Shown here: positions 51,277 to 61,043 of the stretch, in pieces
Layout: every line of letters starts with the position of its first letter
How positions within the stretch are numbered: the stretch's first letter is position 1
Assembly: GCA_039180525.1 (NCBI GenBank)
Contig: JBCDDF010000007.1
Span: 46,589-110,588, forward strand
DNA from: Halovulum sp039180525
GTDB taxonomy: Bacteria > Pseudomonadota > Alphaproteobacteria > Rhodobacterales > Rhodobacteraceae
DNA length: 64,000 nucleotides
Direction: 5' to 3'
Notes under the pieces: generated by a model
Databases searched by the model: none
Seen by the model: only the letters and a program-made list of their open reading frames with translations
What the model was told of the DNA's origin: nothing
Position numbers and translations under genes: made by a program

Positions 51277-52572
51277 ATGAAAGACATCGCCCGCCCGAAC
51301 GGTTTTTTCACCGAGCCGCTATCGGCCCAGGATCCGGAGCTATACGGCGCGCTCACCCGCGAGTTGGGCCGTCAGCGCGATGAGATCGAGCTGATCGCTT
51401 CGGAAAACATCGTCTCCCGCGCGGTGCTGGAGGCGCAGGGATCGGTGCTGACCAACAAATACGCCGAAGGGTATCCCGGCCGGCGCTACTACGGCGGCTG
51501 CCAGTTTGTCGACCAGGCCGAAGAGTTGGCCATCGCCCGTGCCTGCCAGTTGTTCGACTGTGGCTTTGCCAATGTGCAGCCGTCTTCCGGCAGCCAGGCC
51601 AACCAGGCGGTGTTTCTGGCGCTGCTGAAGCCCGGCGACACCTATCTGGCGATGGATCTGGCCGCGGGTGGGCATCTGACCCATGGCGCACCGCCGAATG
51701 TTTCCGGCAAGTGGTTCAACCCGGTACATTACAGCGTGCGGCGCGACACGCTGGATATCGACTACGATCAGGTGGAGGCGCTGGCGCTGGAACACAAACC
51801 CCGGTTGATCCTGGCCGGCGGCTCGGCGATCCCGCGGATCATCGACATGGCGCGGTTTCGCGCCATCGCCGACAAGGTTGGCGCGTATCTGATGGCCGAT
51901 ATGGCGCATTTCGCCGGGCTGATCGCGGGCGGGGTCTATCCCAACCCAATGGCGCATGTGGACGTGCTGACCTCGACCACGCACAAAACCCTGCGCGGCC
52001 CCCGAGGCGGGCTGATCCTGACCAATGACGAGGGGTTGGCCAAGAAGTTCAATTCCGCCGTTTTCCCAGGCATGCAGGGCGGCCCGCTGATGCATGTGAT
52101 CGCGGCCAAGGCGGTGGCCTTCGGGGAGGCGCTGCGGCCGGAATTCGCCACCTATCAACAGGCGATCGTGGCCAATGCCCAGGCACTGGCGGCGTCACTT
52201 GTCGCGGGCGGCGTTGCGATCACCACCGGGGGGACGGATACGCATGTGATGCTGGTCGACCTGCGGCCCAAGGGCGTGACCGGCGTGGCCGCGGAACAGG
52301 CGCTGGGGCGGGCGCATATCACCTGCAACAAGAACGGCATCCCGTTCGACACAGAGAAGTTCACAATCACCTCCGGCGTGCGGCTTGGAACGCCGGCGGG
52401 CACCACGCGCGGCTTTGGAACGGAAGAGTTCACGCAGATCGGAGCCCTGATCGTGGAGGTTCTGGACGGGCTTGCGGCCAACGGCCCGGATGGAAACGAC
52501 GCCGTCGAGGCGGACGTGCGCGCCAAGGTGCAGGGGCTGTGCGACCGGTTCCCGATCTACGAGGGGCTGTAG
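51277..52572 (+). CDS. glyA: Serine hydroxymethyltransferase
   Basis: 431 aa PLP enzyme that interconverts serine and glycine with tetrahydrofolate. Signature region HTTTHKTLRGPRGG holds the PLP Lys (in TSTTHKTLRG, near residue 232). EGYPGRRYYGG and SSGSQANQAVF are also typical. ATG at 51277 after GAGG. Followed by a 710-bp gene-poor interval. Confidence 0.96.
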   Translation: MKDIARPNGFFTEPLSAQDPELYGALTRELGRQRDEIELIASENIVSRAVLEAQGSVLTNKYAEGYPGRRYYGGCQFVDQAEELAIARACQLFDCGFANVQPSSGSQANQAVFLALLKPGDTYLAMDLAAGGHLTHGAPPNVSGKWFNPVHYSVRRDTLDIDYDQVEALALEHKPRLILAGGSAIPRIIDMARFRAIADKVGAYLMADMAHFAGLIAGGVYPNPMAHVDVLTSTTHKTLRGPRGGLILTNDEGLAKKFNSAVFPGMQGGPLMHVIAAKAVAFGEALRPEFATYQQAIVANAQALAASLVAGGVAITTGGTDTHVMLVDLRPKGVTGVAAEQALGRAHITCNKNGIPFDTEKFTITSGVRLGTPAGTTRGFGTEEFTQIGALIVEVLDGLAANGPDGNDAVEADVRAKVQGLCDRFPIYEGL

Positions 52573-52875
52573 GCCACAAAGGCCATGCGCCCGGACGGCG
52601 GCAACCTGCGCCCCGTCAGGGACCGTTGCGTCATAAAGGTCATCTCGGCCAGGTGTCGGCGGGTTCCGGGACATGCGGAGACACGGCGGGCCGGCCGAGC
52701 CCGGCCGCCGTCAGGCAGGGTGCGGTCGCGTAGACGCCAGGCGGCGCGACGCGAAGATGCCGCCGGCGTGGAAGCGACCGGTCCTGGCGGCGCCGCTCGC
52801 CGCAGCCGAACATGCTTGCCTCGCAAAAGACTCCAACGCTCAATCTCGCGCAGGGGCGTAGTACCGAACGGTCGC

Positions 52876-52992
52876 CTAGACCCAAACCGTTTCAGACTGA
52901 AAAAGTTAAAAAAGGGGCTTTGTTCCAGATTCAATAGCTTGAGCGACGTTCTAGGATCAGATTGTTTCACCCTGATCCGTTTTTTGATCTAG
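52876..52992. repeat. CTAG-type repeat, copy C (117 bp)
   Basis: Starts CTAGACCCAAACCGTTTCAG and ends with GATCTAG. The internal GGATCAGATTG hairpin arm is paired to CCCTGATCC only in part (AATAGCTTGA, CCAGATTCAAT shared with copy B). Length matches copy B within one base. CTAG edges suggest a mobile or target-duplication origin. Confidence 0.75.
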
Positions 52993-53194
52993 AGTGGCCC
53001 GCCTGTCCCCGGACGCAACGGAGACGGCTGTAATCTCGGACCAGTCGCAGCTGTGGCGCGAAGCTGACTTTCGAACAGCCCGCGAAAAAGACGCCAGGTC
53101 GGCTCAAAAAAGCGCGGAGCATGGGCCAAGGGCAGCGGCAGAACGGTCTGCAGGCAGCGTTTCACCCGGCCAATTGGGCGCCCCGAAAGGCCCT

Positions 53195-53255
53195 CGCGTC
53201 CGCCGGCGGACGCGACCCGGGCAGGATGCCCGGGGGTTTCGGCCTTGGCCGAAAT
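53195..53255. repeat. Three consecutive perfect palindromes/hairpins
   Basis: TCGCGTCCGCC|GGCGGACGCGA (53195-53216), CCCGGGCA loop GGA TGCCCGGG (53217-53235) and TTTCGGCC loop TT GGCCGAAA (53238-53255), almost end to end. On the minus strand they follow the acyltransferase gene and could be strong terminators. Confidence 0.7.
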
Positions 53256-53282
53256 AGGGCCGCGCCACCGTCGGACGCGACT

Positions 53283-54251
53283 TCAGCGACCGTAAAGCGG
53301 TTTGCGCCGTTTGAACCAGCCGCGTCCGGCTTTGGGGATCAGTACGGAATAATCGCCGCCCTCCACCGCCGCCCGCATCGTGGCACGATAGATCTCCTGC
53401 GTCGCCAACTCGCTGTCTTTCGACAGCGCCGCACCATCCAGCGGCCGGCCGGCCCGGACCCTGAACGTATGGTCGCTCTTGTTTACCACCTCATGGAACA
53501 GGGTCACGTCGCGCAGGGTTTCGTGTAGCGCGTCGAAAATATAAAACATCATCGAGTTGCGCGCGGTGATGTGGATCGGGATCACCGGCAATTTGTACTT
53601 GCGGGCCAACATCGCCGCCGAGGGCATCCATTCGCGTTCATAAAGCCGCAAACCGCGCCGCTTCGCCAGCCGCCCCGACGGGAACAGCACGGCCAGACGC
53701 CCCTGCTTGAAGGCTTGGCTCGCATAGGTCAGCGTCTCTCGATTCGATCCGTGCGACCGTTTCTCCGGCCGCCATTCGACCGGCGCAATAATGTCGGCCA
53801 GCTGCGGCATCACGCGGATCGCATCGCGATTGGCGAAAAAGAACAGATCGGGGCGTTTGGCGCGCAGGATCGACCACAAAACGATCCCATCGGCGATACC
53901 CGTGGGGTGGTTGCAGACGATGATCGCCGGCCCTTCATCGGGCACCCGCTCCAGCCCGTCGGCTTCGACGTTATGCGCGATCATATCGGCCAGCGCGTCC
54001 ATCATTGCGCGCGCGTCCAGATGCTCGATCCGCCGCCCGCGCGCGATCGTGTCGTCATAACCCAAAAGTAAATGCAGGAACCCGCGCACCAGGCGAATAT
54101 GCGCACCGGGACGATAGACCCAGGGCGCCCGCTCGGCGATCAGCGGATCGACCCGGTCCTTCAGATCGGTCGCAGCCGGTGGCGCACCACCTGGCACGAC
54201 CGCTTGACGCGCCCCTGGGGCGGCGCCGGCGGTGGGTGCGTTGGGTTCCAT
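53283..54251 (-). CDS. Lysophospholipid acyltransferase family protein (PlsC/OlsA-like)
   Basis: 322 aa. Catalytic NHPTGIADGIVLW (NHxxxxD, near residue 110) and the following FFANRDAIRVMP and FPSGRLAKR define a PlsC-superfamily acyltransferase acting on lyso-lipids such as lysophosphatidate or lyso-ornithine lipid. Start ATG 54251 after AGGGGG; six residues of alternative ATG are upstream. C-terminal KPLYGR. Three hairpins lie 3' of its stop. Confidence 0.8.
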   Translation of the reverse strand: MEPNAPTAGAAPGARQAVVPGGAPPAATDLKDRVDPLIAERAPWVYRPGAHIRLVRGFLHLLLGYDDTIARGRRIEHLDARAMMDALADMIAHNVEADGLERVPDEGPAIIVCNHPTGIADGIVLWSILRAKRPDLFFFANRDAIRVMPQLADIIAPVEWRPEKRSHGSNRETLTYASQAFKQGRLAVLFPSGRLAKRRGLRLYEREWMPSAAMLARKYKLPVIPIHITARNSMMFYIFDALHETLRDVTLFHEVVNKSDHTFRVRAGRPLDGAALSKDSELATQEIYRATMRAAVEGGDYSVLIPKAGRGWFKRRKPLYGR

Positions 54252-54342
54252 GTCCATCCCCCTCAGACCTTCCCGCCTGCCTAACGCGGGTTTGCGACGC
54301 TTATATATCAATCAACAAATCCAAAACCAGATGGGTTCCCGA

Positions 54343-55002
54343 TCAGGGCGGCGGAACAGCGTAAAATGGCTGCGTGTAGATCCCTGCCGCGCCGTCCGGC
54401 GGCAGGGCCCGGCGAAACGCGGCGCGCCCTGACAAACGCTGATAATAGGCCGAAACCGACGGCCAGCTTGCCAGATCCACGAAAAAACCCGCCACATAAA
54501 GGCCGTAGCCGATCCCAGTGTCGACGGCGGAAAACCCGCCAGGCAACAGGTATGGCCGCTTAACCAGCGCCGTTTCGACAACGTCCAGTACCTTGCCCAG
54601 ACGCCGGACCTCCAGCTTCATCAACACCGGCGAACGCGCGCTCTCCGGCCGGATCACGATGTGTTGTTGGGTCAGCGCGACCAGATGATGCGCCATGGTT
54701 TCGGCAAAATGCAGCCATTGCAGCCAGGCCGCGCGCTCAACATGCCCGGGCCAGCGCCACAGCATCCCCGGGTCGTATTGCTCGCACAGATATTCACAGA
54801 TCGCACCGCTTTCGCACAGCGTCACATCCCCGTCGATAAGCGCCGGAACGCGGCCCAACGGGTGCACTTGCAGATAGTCCGGGTCACGCAGTGCCGGGCC
54901 GAACTCATGCACCACAAGCTCGAAATCCAGCCCGATCTCATGCAACAGCCACAGGCTGCGCATCGACCGGGCCTGATGACAGTGATGCAGGACCCGCGTC
55001 AT
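54343..55002 (-). CDS. Glutathione S-transferase family protein
   Basis: 219 aa. N-terminal thioredoxin-like domain with HHCHQARSMRSLWLL and PLGRVPALIDGDVTLCESGAICEYL (ESGAI contact for GSH), then a helical C-terminal domain. Catalytic Ser/Cys is not certain; the CHQARS region could hold it. Detoxification or redox role likely. Same strand as phaC upstream; 189 bp apart. Confidence 0.87.
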   Translation of the reverse strand: MTRVLHHCHQARSMRSLWLLHEIGLDFELVVHEFGPALRDPDYLQVHPLGRVPALIDGDVTLCESGAICEYLCEQYDPGMLWRWPGHVERAAWLQWLHFAETMAHHLVALTQQHIVIRPESARSPVLMKLEVRRLGKVLDVVETALVKRPYLLPGGFSAVDTGIGYGLYVAGFFVDLASWPSVSAYYQRLSGRAAFRRALPPDGAAGIYTQPFYAVPPP

Positions 55003-55191
55003 CGCCCGCCCCGCGCGGCGCGGTCGCCGACGTCACACGGCACGCCCGATCCGGCTCGCACTTTTGCGGAAGCGACCGGTACACGCGCGCCGTCCAGACG
55101 CACCGCCCGCCCCGGCCAGCGTGGGTGGGTCCGCGCACCCGCGGTGGCCGGGCGCGGCGCTTGCCTGGGTGGGCTGGCCGGGGCGGGTGGC

Positions 55192-56997
55192 CTAGCGACG
55201 GTCAAAACGGGTTTTCACATAGCGCCCCGGGGCCGGTTCCCGCACCCCCAACACGGCACCGGGCGTGCGCGCCTTGACTTTGCGGCCCGACTTGGCCGCC
55301 AGCCAGGCATCCCAATCGACCCACCAACTGCCCGGCGTCTCCTCGGCTTCCGCAAGCCAATCCTCCAGACTCTTCGGGCTCAGATCGTCGTTGGTCCAGA
55401 ACTGATACTTCTGCGCCGCCGGCGGGTTCACCACACCGGCGATATGCCCCGACCCCGACAGCACAAAGCGCAGCTTCGCCCCGGTCATCATCCGCGCCCC
55501 GCGATAGACCGACGCCGCCGGCGCGATGTGATCCTCCTTGGTGGCGACGTGATAGACCGGCGCCTTGATGTCCGACAACCGCACCGGCGTGCCCAGAACC
55601 GACATCTGCCCCCGGGCGAACGTGTTCTCGTCGTAGAAATTCTTCAGATAGAAATGGTGCACATGCGCCGGCATCGCGGTGGAGTCGGCGTTCCAGTAAA
55701 GCAGATCGAACGGGAACGGGTCCTTCCCCAGCATGTAATTGTTAACCACGTAGGACCAGATCAGATCGTTGGCGCGCAGCATGTTGAACGCCGCCGCCAT
55801 CTTCTGTCCGGGCAGATAGCCCTGCTCCATCTCCTCGTCCACCGCCTGGATCGTGCGGTCGTCGACGAACACCTGCAACTCGCCGGCATCGGTGAAATCG
55901 AGTTGCGCGGTAAAGAACGTGGCCGAGGCGACGCGCCGGTCGCCGGTCTTGCCGAAATAGGCCATCAACGTGCCCGCCAGCGTGCCGCCGATGCAATAAG
56001 AGGCGATGTTGAGCGATTTCTGGCCGGTCTCCTCCAGCGCCGCGTCGATCGCGGCCATCGCGCCGTTGGTCATATAGCTGTTCCAGGTCTCGTCCTTCTG
56101 GCGCTGGTCCGGATTGACCCAGGAGATCATGAAAACGGTATAGCCTTGCCCCACAAGCCACTGAACCATCGACTTTTTCTTATTGAGATCCAGCACATAG
56201 TACTTGTTGATCCAGGGCGGGATGATCAAAAGCGGCTTGGCGTGCACTTTCTCGGTCGCGGGCGCGTATTGGATCAGTTGCAGGATCTCGTTCTCGAACA
56301 CCACGGCGCCGGGGGTCACCGCCATATCGCGGCCGACCTCGAATGCGTCCATATCGGTCTGGCGGATCAACAGCTGGCCCTTGCCGCGTTCCAGATCTTC
56401 CAACATCATCCGCAGCCCGCGGACCAGGTTGGCCCCGCGCTGTTCGACCGTGGCGGACAGCACCTCCGGGTTGAGGGTGAAGAAATTGGCCGGATTCATC
56501 GCCTCCACGAAGTTGCGGGTGTAGAACTCCGCCTTCTTGCGATCGCGCGCATCCATCTCGCCCACAGTGTGGACGGTGTCGTTGATCCAGGCCGCAGTCA
56601 GCAGGTAGTTCTGCTTGAGATAATCGAACAGCGCGTTTTCCGACCACGCCTCATGCGCGAACCGCTTGCCCGGTTTGGGGACCGCCGGTGTCTCCGGCGC
56701 ATCCGCGCCCAGCCATTTCAGCGTGGCCGCCTGCCAAAGCGCGGCCTGCCGGGCCCACAGATCCACCGTCGCCTCGGCCACCTGTTTGGGGTTGTCATAG
56801 ATCGCGCGGCTCAGCGCGATCCAGGCGGGCATGGTGTTCAGCGGATCGGCGTTGCGCGGCACGCCCTCCTCGCCCTGGCCTTCGGCCCAAGTCGTCCAGA
56901 TCTTCTGCGTGGTCTCAAACACCTCGGCCATGTTGGCGGCCATCTCGGTGCTTTGTTCCACCATGCTCGGCGCGTCGCCGGTTTCGTGCTGGCTCAT
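55192..56997 (-). CDS. phaC: Class I poly(3-hydroxyalkanoate) synthase
   Basis: 601 aa. The lipase-box variant with active Cys335 in ASYCIGGTLAG, catalytic Asp near FVDDRTIQAVD region and His in LSGSGHIAGVVN are visible. KPLLIIPPWINKYYVLDL precedes. Polymerises 3-hydroxyacyl-CoA into PHA storage granules. No phaP, phaR or phaZ gene appears in this window. A small lipoprotein gene diverges upstream. Confidence 0.96.
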   Translation of the reverse strand: MSQHETGDAPSMVEQSTEMAANMAEVFETTQKIWTTWAEGQGEEGVPRNADPLNTMPAWIALSRAIYDNPKQVAEATVDLWARQAALWQAATLKWLGADAPETPAVPKPGKRFAHEAWSENALFDYLKQNYLLTAAWINDTVHTVGEMDARDRKKAEFYTRNFVEAMNPANFFTLNPEVLSATVEQRGANLVRGLRMMLEDLERGKGQLLIRQTDMDAFEVGRDMAVTPGAVVFENEILQLIQYAPATEKVHAKPLLIIPPWINKYYVLDLNKKKSMVQWLVGQGYTVFMISWVNPDQRQKDETWNSYMTNGAMAAIDAALEETGQKSLNIASYCIGGTLAGTLMAYFGKTGDRRVASATFFTAQLDFTDAGELQVFVDDRTIQAVDEEMEQGYLPGQKMAAAFNMLRANDLIWSYVVNNYMLGKDPFPFDLLYWNADSTAMPAHVHHFYLKNFYDENTFARGQMSVLGTPVRLSDIKAPVYHVATKEDHIAPAASVYRGARMMTGAKLRFVLSGSGHIAGVVNPPAAQKYQFWTNDDLSPKSLEDWLAEAEETPGSWWVDWDAWLAAKSGRKVKARTPGAVLGVREPAPGRYVKTRFDRR

Positions 56998-57084
56998 GCT
57001 GCGTTCCTGGTCCCCCCGCGCGCCGGTCGCGTTGTCGATGCCGGCCGTCTGCCTTAGGGTAACCGGGCCGACGAAGGAGGCAAG

Positions 57085-57372
57085 ATGCCGCGAACCGGGT
57101 TATATTGGGTGGCCGTACTGGCGCTGGCGGGGTGCGACCTCAACCCGCCCGATGTCGATTATCGGCCATCGGAGGCCGCCCGCGCGGCGCCGTTCCCGCT
57201 GCTCTTGGATCGCGAGAACGTGCTCGCCGCCGCCGCGGGGCCCGCGCGCGTCGCCGCACCGGTCGCCCCCCTTAGCGCCCGCGTCGCCGCGTTGCGCGCC
57301 CGCTCCGCGGCGCTGCGCGGCCCGGTGCTGCCGGCGGCGGAGGTCGAACGGCTCCAAGCCGCGGCGCGCTGA
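57085..57372 (+). CDS. Small predicted lipoprotein
   Basis: 95 aa. Short signal MPRTGLYWVAVLALAGC with lipobox LAGC (Cys17); mature part of Ala/Arg-rich helices. No family recognised. It is divergent from phaC and in line with the aminotransferase gene 68 bp downstream. Composition is simple, so some doubt remains that it is expressed. Confidence 0.6.
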   Translation: MPRTGLYWVAVLALAGCDLNPPDVDYRPSEAARAAPFPLLLDRENVLAAAAGPARVAAPVAPLSARVAALRARSAALRGPVLPAAEVERLQAAAR

Positions 57373-57440
57373 GCCGCCCTGGGCAAACCCGGGATTCGGG
57401 CGTATCATCGCGGCAGCCGCATCCAGCACCGATCTGACCC

Positions 57441-58670
57441 ATGGCCCAAGAATTCTACCGTATCAAACGCCTGCCACCTTACGTCTTTGCAGAGGTCAAC
57501 CGGCTGAAGGCCGACTATCGTGCGCAAGGTGTCGACATCATCGATTTCGGCATGGGCAATCCGGATATGGATACGCCTACCCATATCGTCGAAAAGCTGT
57601 GCGAGACGGTGCGCAAGCCGCGCACACATCGCTATTCGGCATCGAAAGGCATTCCAGGGCTGCGCCGGGCACAGGCGGGCTACTATGCCCGGCGCTTCGG
57701 CGTCGATCTGGATCCGGAGACGGAGGTCATCGCCACCCTGGGCTCCAAAGAAGGGTTGGCCAACCTGGCCATGGCGATCACCGCCCCTGGCGACGTGATG
57801 CTGGTGCCGAACCCGTCCTATCCGATCCACCCCTACGGTTTCATGATCGCCGGCGGCACGCTGCGCCATATCCAGACGCTGGAGGACGGCCGGTTCGACC
57901 CGGAGGCCTACATGCGCGCGCTCGACCGCGCCGTGATGCACTCGGTGCCCAAGCCGGTGGCGGTGGTGGTCAACTTCCCCTCCAATCCCACCGCGCAGCT
58001 GGCGGATCTGGATTTCTATGCCGAATTGATCCGTTTCGCGCGGGCGAAGGGTCTGTGGATCCTGTCCGATCTGGCCTATGCGGAGATCTATTTCGACAAC
58101 GCCCCGCCGCCCTCGATCCTGCAGGTGCCGGGCGCCAGGGATGTGGCGGTCGAGTTCACCTCGCTGTCGAAGACCTATGCCATGCCGGGCTGGCGCATGG
58201 GGTTTGCGGTCGGCAATGCGCGGCTGATCGGGGCGCTGACGCGGATCAAGTCTTACCTGGATTACGGCGCGTTCACCCCCGTTCAGGTGGCCGCGACCGC
58301 GGCGCTGAACGGGCCCGACGATTGCATTGCCGAGATCCGCGGTATCTACAAATCCCGCCGCGACGCACTGGTGGAGGCATTGGGGCGCGCCGGCTGGCAT
58401 GTGCCCGCCCCTCCGGCGACGATGTTCGCCTGGGCACCGATCCCGGAGCCGTTTCGCGACATGGGCTCGATGGCGTTTTCCAAGATGCTGTTGTCGGAGG
58501 CCGGGGTGGCGGTGTCGCCAGGCATCGGGTTCGGGGAGTATGGCGAGGGATATGTGCGGATTGGGCTGGTGGAGAACGAGCAACGTATCCGGCAGGCCGC
58601 GCGCAATATCCGCCAGGTGTTGGCCGACCCGGCCCGGGCGGCACGCTATACGGCCCAAGCGGCGGAGTGA
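57441..58670 (+). CDS. alaC: Class I/II aminotransferase, AlaC/LL-diaminopimelate aminotransferase type
   Basis: 409 aa PLP enzyme. N-terminal DFGMGNPDMDTP, VNFPSNPTAQLADL, PLP Lys in SLSKTYAMPGWRMG near residue 252 and Arg at C terminus GYVRIGLVENE. Often annotated LL-DAP or alanine aminotransferase; order aminotransferase-hom-glpX-recJ is typical of Rhodobacterales. Its Met synthesis/aspartate-family context is consistent. Confidence 0.88.
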   Translation: MAQEFYRIKRLPPYVFAEVNRLKADYRAQGVDIIDFGMGNPDMDTPTHIVEKLCETVRKPRTHRYSASKGIPGLRRAQAGYYARRFGVDLDPETEVIATLGSKEGLANLAMAITAPGDVMLVPNPSYPIHPYGFMIAGGTLRHIQTLEDGRFDPEAYMRALDRAVMHSVPKPVAVVVNFPSNPTAQLADLDFYAELIRFARAKGLWILSDLAYAEIYFDNAPPPSILQVPGARDVAVEFTSLSKTYAMPGWRMGFAVGNARLIGALTRIKSYLDYGAFTPVQVAATAALNGPDDCIAEIRGIYKSRRDALVEALGRAGWHVPAPPATMFAWAPIPEPFRDMGSMAFSKMLLSEAGVAVSPGIGFGEYGEGYVRIGLVENEQRIRQAARNIRQVLADPARAARYTAQAAE

Positions 58671-58771
58671 TCCGGCCCGGGCCGCGGCATGGCCTCCCCT
58701 CCCCCTTGCCCCGCGCCCCGCATTCGGCCTAAAGCACGCCGCGACTGACGCGTATCATGAAAGGCCCGCCG

Positions 58772-60058
58772 ATGACCGCTCCGCTTCGCATCGCCCTGGC
58801 GGGCCTGGGCACCGTGGGTGCGGGTGTGGTCGAGATCCTGCAACGGCACGGCGATCTGCTGGCTGCCCGCGCCGGGCGCCGCCTGGAACTGGTCGCCGTA
58901 TCCGCCCGCGACCGGGGCAAGGACCGGGGCGTCGATCTGACCGGCTATGACTGGATGCCGGATGCAACGGCCCTGGCGCAGCGCGGCGATATCGATCTGT
59001 TCATCGAGGTCATCGGCGGGGCCGCAGCGCCCGCCAAACCGGCGGTGGAGGCTGCACTGGCCGCGGGCGTGTCCGTCGTCTCCGCAAACAAGGCGCTTTT
59101 GGCAGACCATGGCCACGCGCTGGCCGAAGCCGCCGAACGCGCCGGCGCGACGCTGCGCTTCGAGGCCGCGGTCGCCGGCGGGATCCCGGTGGTCAAGGCG
59201 CTGAACGAGGGGATGGCCGCGAACGCGCTGACCCGGGTCGCGGGCGTCATGAACGGCACCTGCAACTACATCCTGACAGAGATGGAGGCGACCGGCCGCG
59301 ACTATGCCGATATCCTGGCCGACGCGCAGGCCGCCGGCTATGCCGAGGCCGACCCCGCCTTCGATGTCGGCGGCATCGACGCGGCGCAGAAGCTTGCGCT
59401 GCTGGCCGCCACGGCCTTCGGCACCCGGGTCGATTTCGGCGGTATGACGGTCGAGGGGATCGAACGGGTCACGTTGACCGATATCCGCTATGCCAATGAT
59501 CTGGGCTTCAAGATCAAGCTTCTGGGCGTTGCCCGGCTGACCGATGCGGGGTTGGAGCAGCGCATGCAGCCCTGCCTGGTACCCGCCGGTTCGCCGATCG
59601 GGCAATTGCAGTCGGTCATCAATATGGTGATTCTGGAAGGCGACGCGGTCGGGCAGACGGTCTATCAGGGCGCCGGTGCTGGCGCTGGGCCCACCGCCTC
59701 GGCCGTGCTGGCCGATGTCATCGACATCGCCCGCGGGCTGCGCACGCCCGTCTTCGGCCGACCGGCGGAACAACTGACCGCCGCGGCGCGGGCCGAGGAT
59801 GCCACGCCGGCGCCGTTCTACCTGCGCTTGTCGCTGGAGGATCGGCCCGGCACGCTGGCCCAGGTCGCCACGGCGCTGGGTGCGGCGGACATCTCCATCG
59901 ACCGGATGCGGCAGGCCGAACATGCCGGCGATATCGCACCGGTGCTGATCGTCACCCATGCCTGCCCGCGCGCAGCACTCGACACAGCCCTCGCCCGCAT
60001 CGCCGCGCTGGAGGTATGCGCCGCACCGCCCGTCGCCTATCGCATCGAACGCCTGTAA
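58772..60058 (+). CDS. hom: Homoserine dehydrogenase
   Basis: 428 aa. NAD(P)-binding GLGTVGAGVVEIL at the N terminus, catalytic region AGVMNGTCNYILTEM and DPAFDVGGIDAAQKLALL. C-terminal ACT domain (about residues 350-428) begins near FYLRLSLEDRPGTLAQVA and gives feedback regulation by threonine. ATG 58772 preferred because AAAGG precedes it and the length matches the family; ATG 58757 is alternative. Catalyses the branch-point step to Thr and Met. Confidence 0.96.
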   Translation: MTAPLRIALAGLGTVGAGVVEILQRHGDLLAARAGRRLELVAVSARDRGKDRGVDLTGYDWMPDATALAQRGDIDLFIEVIGGAAAPAKPAVEAALAAGVSVVSANKALLADHGHALAEAAERAGATLRFEAAVAGGIPVVKALNEGMAANALTRVAGVMNGTCNYILTEMEATGRDYADILADAQAAGYAEADPAFDVGGIDAAQKLALLAATAFGTRVDFGGMTVEGIERVTLTDIRYANDLGFKIKLLGVARLTDAGLEQRMQPCLVPAGSPIGQLQSVINMVILEGDAVGQTVYQGAGAGAGPTASAVLADVIDIARGLRTPVFGRPAEQLTAAARAEDATPAPFYLRLSLEDRPGTLAQVATALGAADISIDRMRQAEHAGDIAPVLIVTHACPRAALDTALARIAALEVCAAPPVAYRIERL

Positions 60059-60077
60059 CCGACCCGAGGATTTCGCC

Positions 60078-61043
60078 ATGGCCGAGACCACCCTTTTCGC
60101 AGACCGCATGCTGTCGCTGGGCCTCGCGCGCGTGTCCGAGGCCGCCGCCATCGCCGCCGCCAGGCTGATCGGCTCGGGCGACGAAAAAGGCGCGGATCAG
60201 GCCGCCGTCGACGCGATGCGCACGCAACTCAACATGCTGGACATCTGCGGCCGCGTGGTCATCGGCGAAGGCGAACGCGACGAGGCGCCGATGCTTTACA
60301 TCGGCGAGGAGGTCGGCACCGGCCAGGGCGTGGATGTCGATATCGCGCTCGACCCGTTGGAGGGCACGACGCTGACCGCCAAGGACATGCCGAACGCGCT
60401 GGCCGTGATCGCCATGGGGCCGCGGGGGTCGATGCTGCACGCGCCGGATGTCTATATGGACAAACTCGCCATCGGGCCGGGCTATCCCGACGGGCTGGTG
60501 CATCTGGACATGACGCCCACCGAACGCATCCGCGCCGTGGCCGATCACCGCGGCTGCCGATCCTCGGATCTGATGGTCTGCGTGCTGGAACGCCCGCGCC
60601 ACAGCCAGATGGTCGAGGAAATCCGCGACACCGGCGCCCGCATCCGGCTGATCACCGACGGCGACGTGGCTGGGGTCATCCATACGGCCGAGGCGGGGAA
60701 GACCGGCATCGACCTTTACATGGGCGCCGGCGGCGCGCCCGAGGGCGTGCTGGCCGCGGCGGCGATGAAATGCATGGGTGGGCAGATCCAGGGCCGCCTG
60801 ACCTTCCGCAACGACGATGAACGCGACCGCGCGGCCAAGGCCGGGATCACCGATCTGGACCGGATCTACAACCGCGACGACATGGTCAGCCAGGACGTGA
60901 TCTTCGCCGCCACGGGCGTCACCGACGGCTCTTTGGTGCACGGCGCCCGCCGTGACGGCGATTTCCTGGAGACCGAGACGATCCTGATGCGCTCCAAGAC
61001 CGGGTCCGTCCGACGGCTGTATTACCGCCAGAACAACCATTGA
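60078..61043 (+). CDS. glpX: Class II fructose-1,6-bisphosphatase
   Basis: 321 aa. Metal/substrate motifs VVIGEGERDEAPML (near 62), DIALDPLEGTTLTA (near 88), YMDKLAIGP and DGDVAGVI are typical GlpX. Gluconeogenesis or Calvin-cycle enzyme. Begins 19 bp after hom behind GAGGA; its stop overlaps the TTG of recJ (TTGA). Confidence 0.95.
   Translation: MAETTLFADRMLSLGLARVSEAAAIAAARLIGSGDEKGADQAAVDAMRTQLNMLDICGRVVIGEGERDEAPMLYIGEEVGTGQGVDVDIALDPLEGTTLTAKDMPNALAVIAMGPRGSMLHAPDVYMDKLAIGPGYPDGLVHLDMTPTERIRAVADHRGCRSSDLMVCVLERPRHSQMVEEIRDTGARIRLITDGDVAGVIHTAEAGKTGIDLYMGAGGAPEGVLAAAAMKCMGGQIQGRLTFRNDDERDRAAKAGITDLDRIYNRDDMVSQDVIFAATGVTDGSLVHGARRDGDFLETETILMRSKTGSVRRLYYRQNNH

Larger units (their letters stand above)
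52573..53282. other. 710-bp gene-poor interval after glyA
   Basis: No convincing coding region. Holds CTAG repeat copy C at 52876-52992 and three adjacent palindromes at 53195-53255. The first part (52573-52870) is G+C-rich and shows only shadow reading frames. Could contain an sRNA or regulatory element, but I cannot support one. Confidence 0.6.

Noticed and set aside
52573..52870. Small genes after glyA
   Set aside because: Several open frames on both strands but none with a Shine-Dalgarno, plausible composition or known motif.
54661..57057. 798-codon plus-strand frame opposite GST and phaC
   Set aside because: Antisense to confident genes, low-complexity composition typical of a mirrored high-G+C frame.
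57405..58658. Minus-strand frame of 417 codons opposite the aminotransferase
   Set aside because: Antisense shadow; the plus strand has PLP-enzyme motifs.
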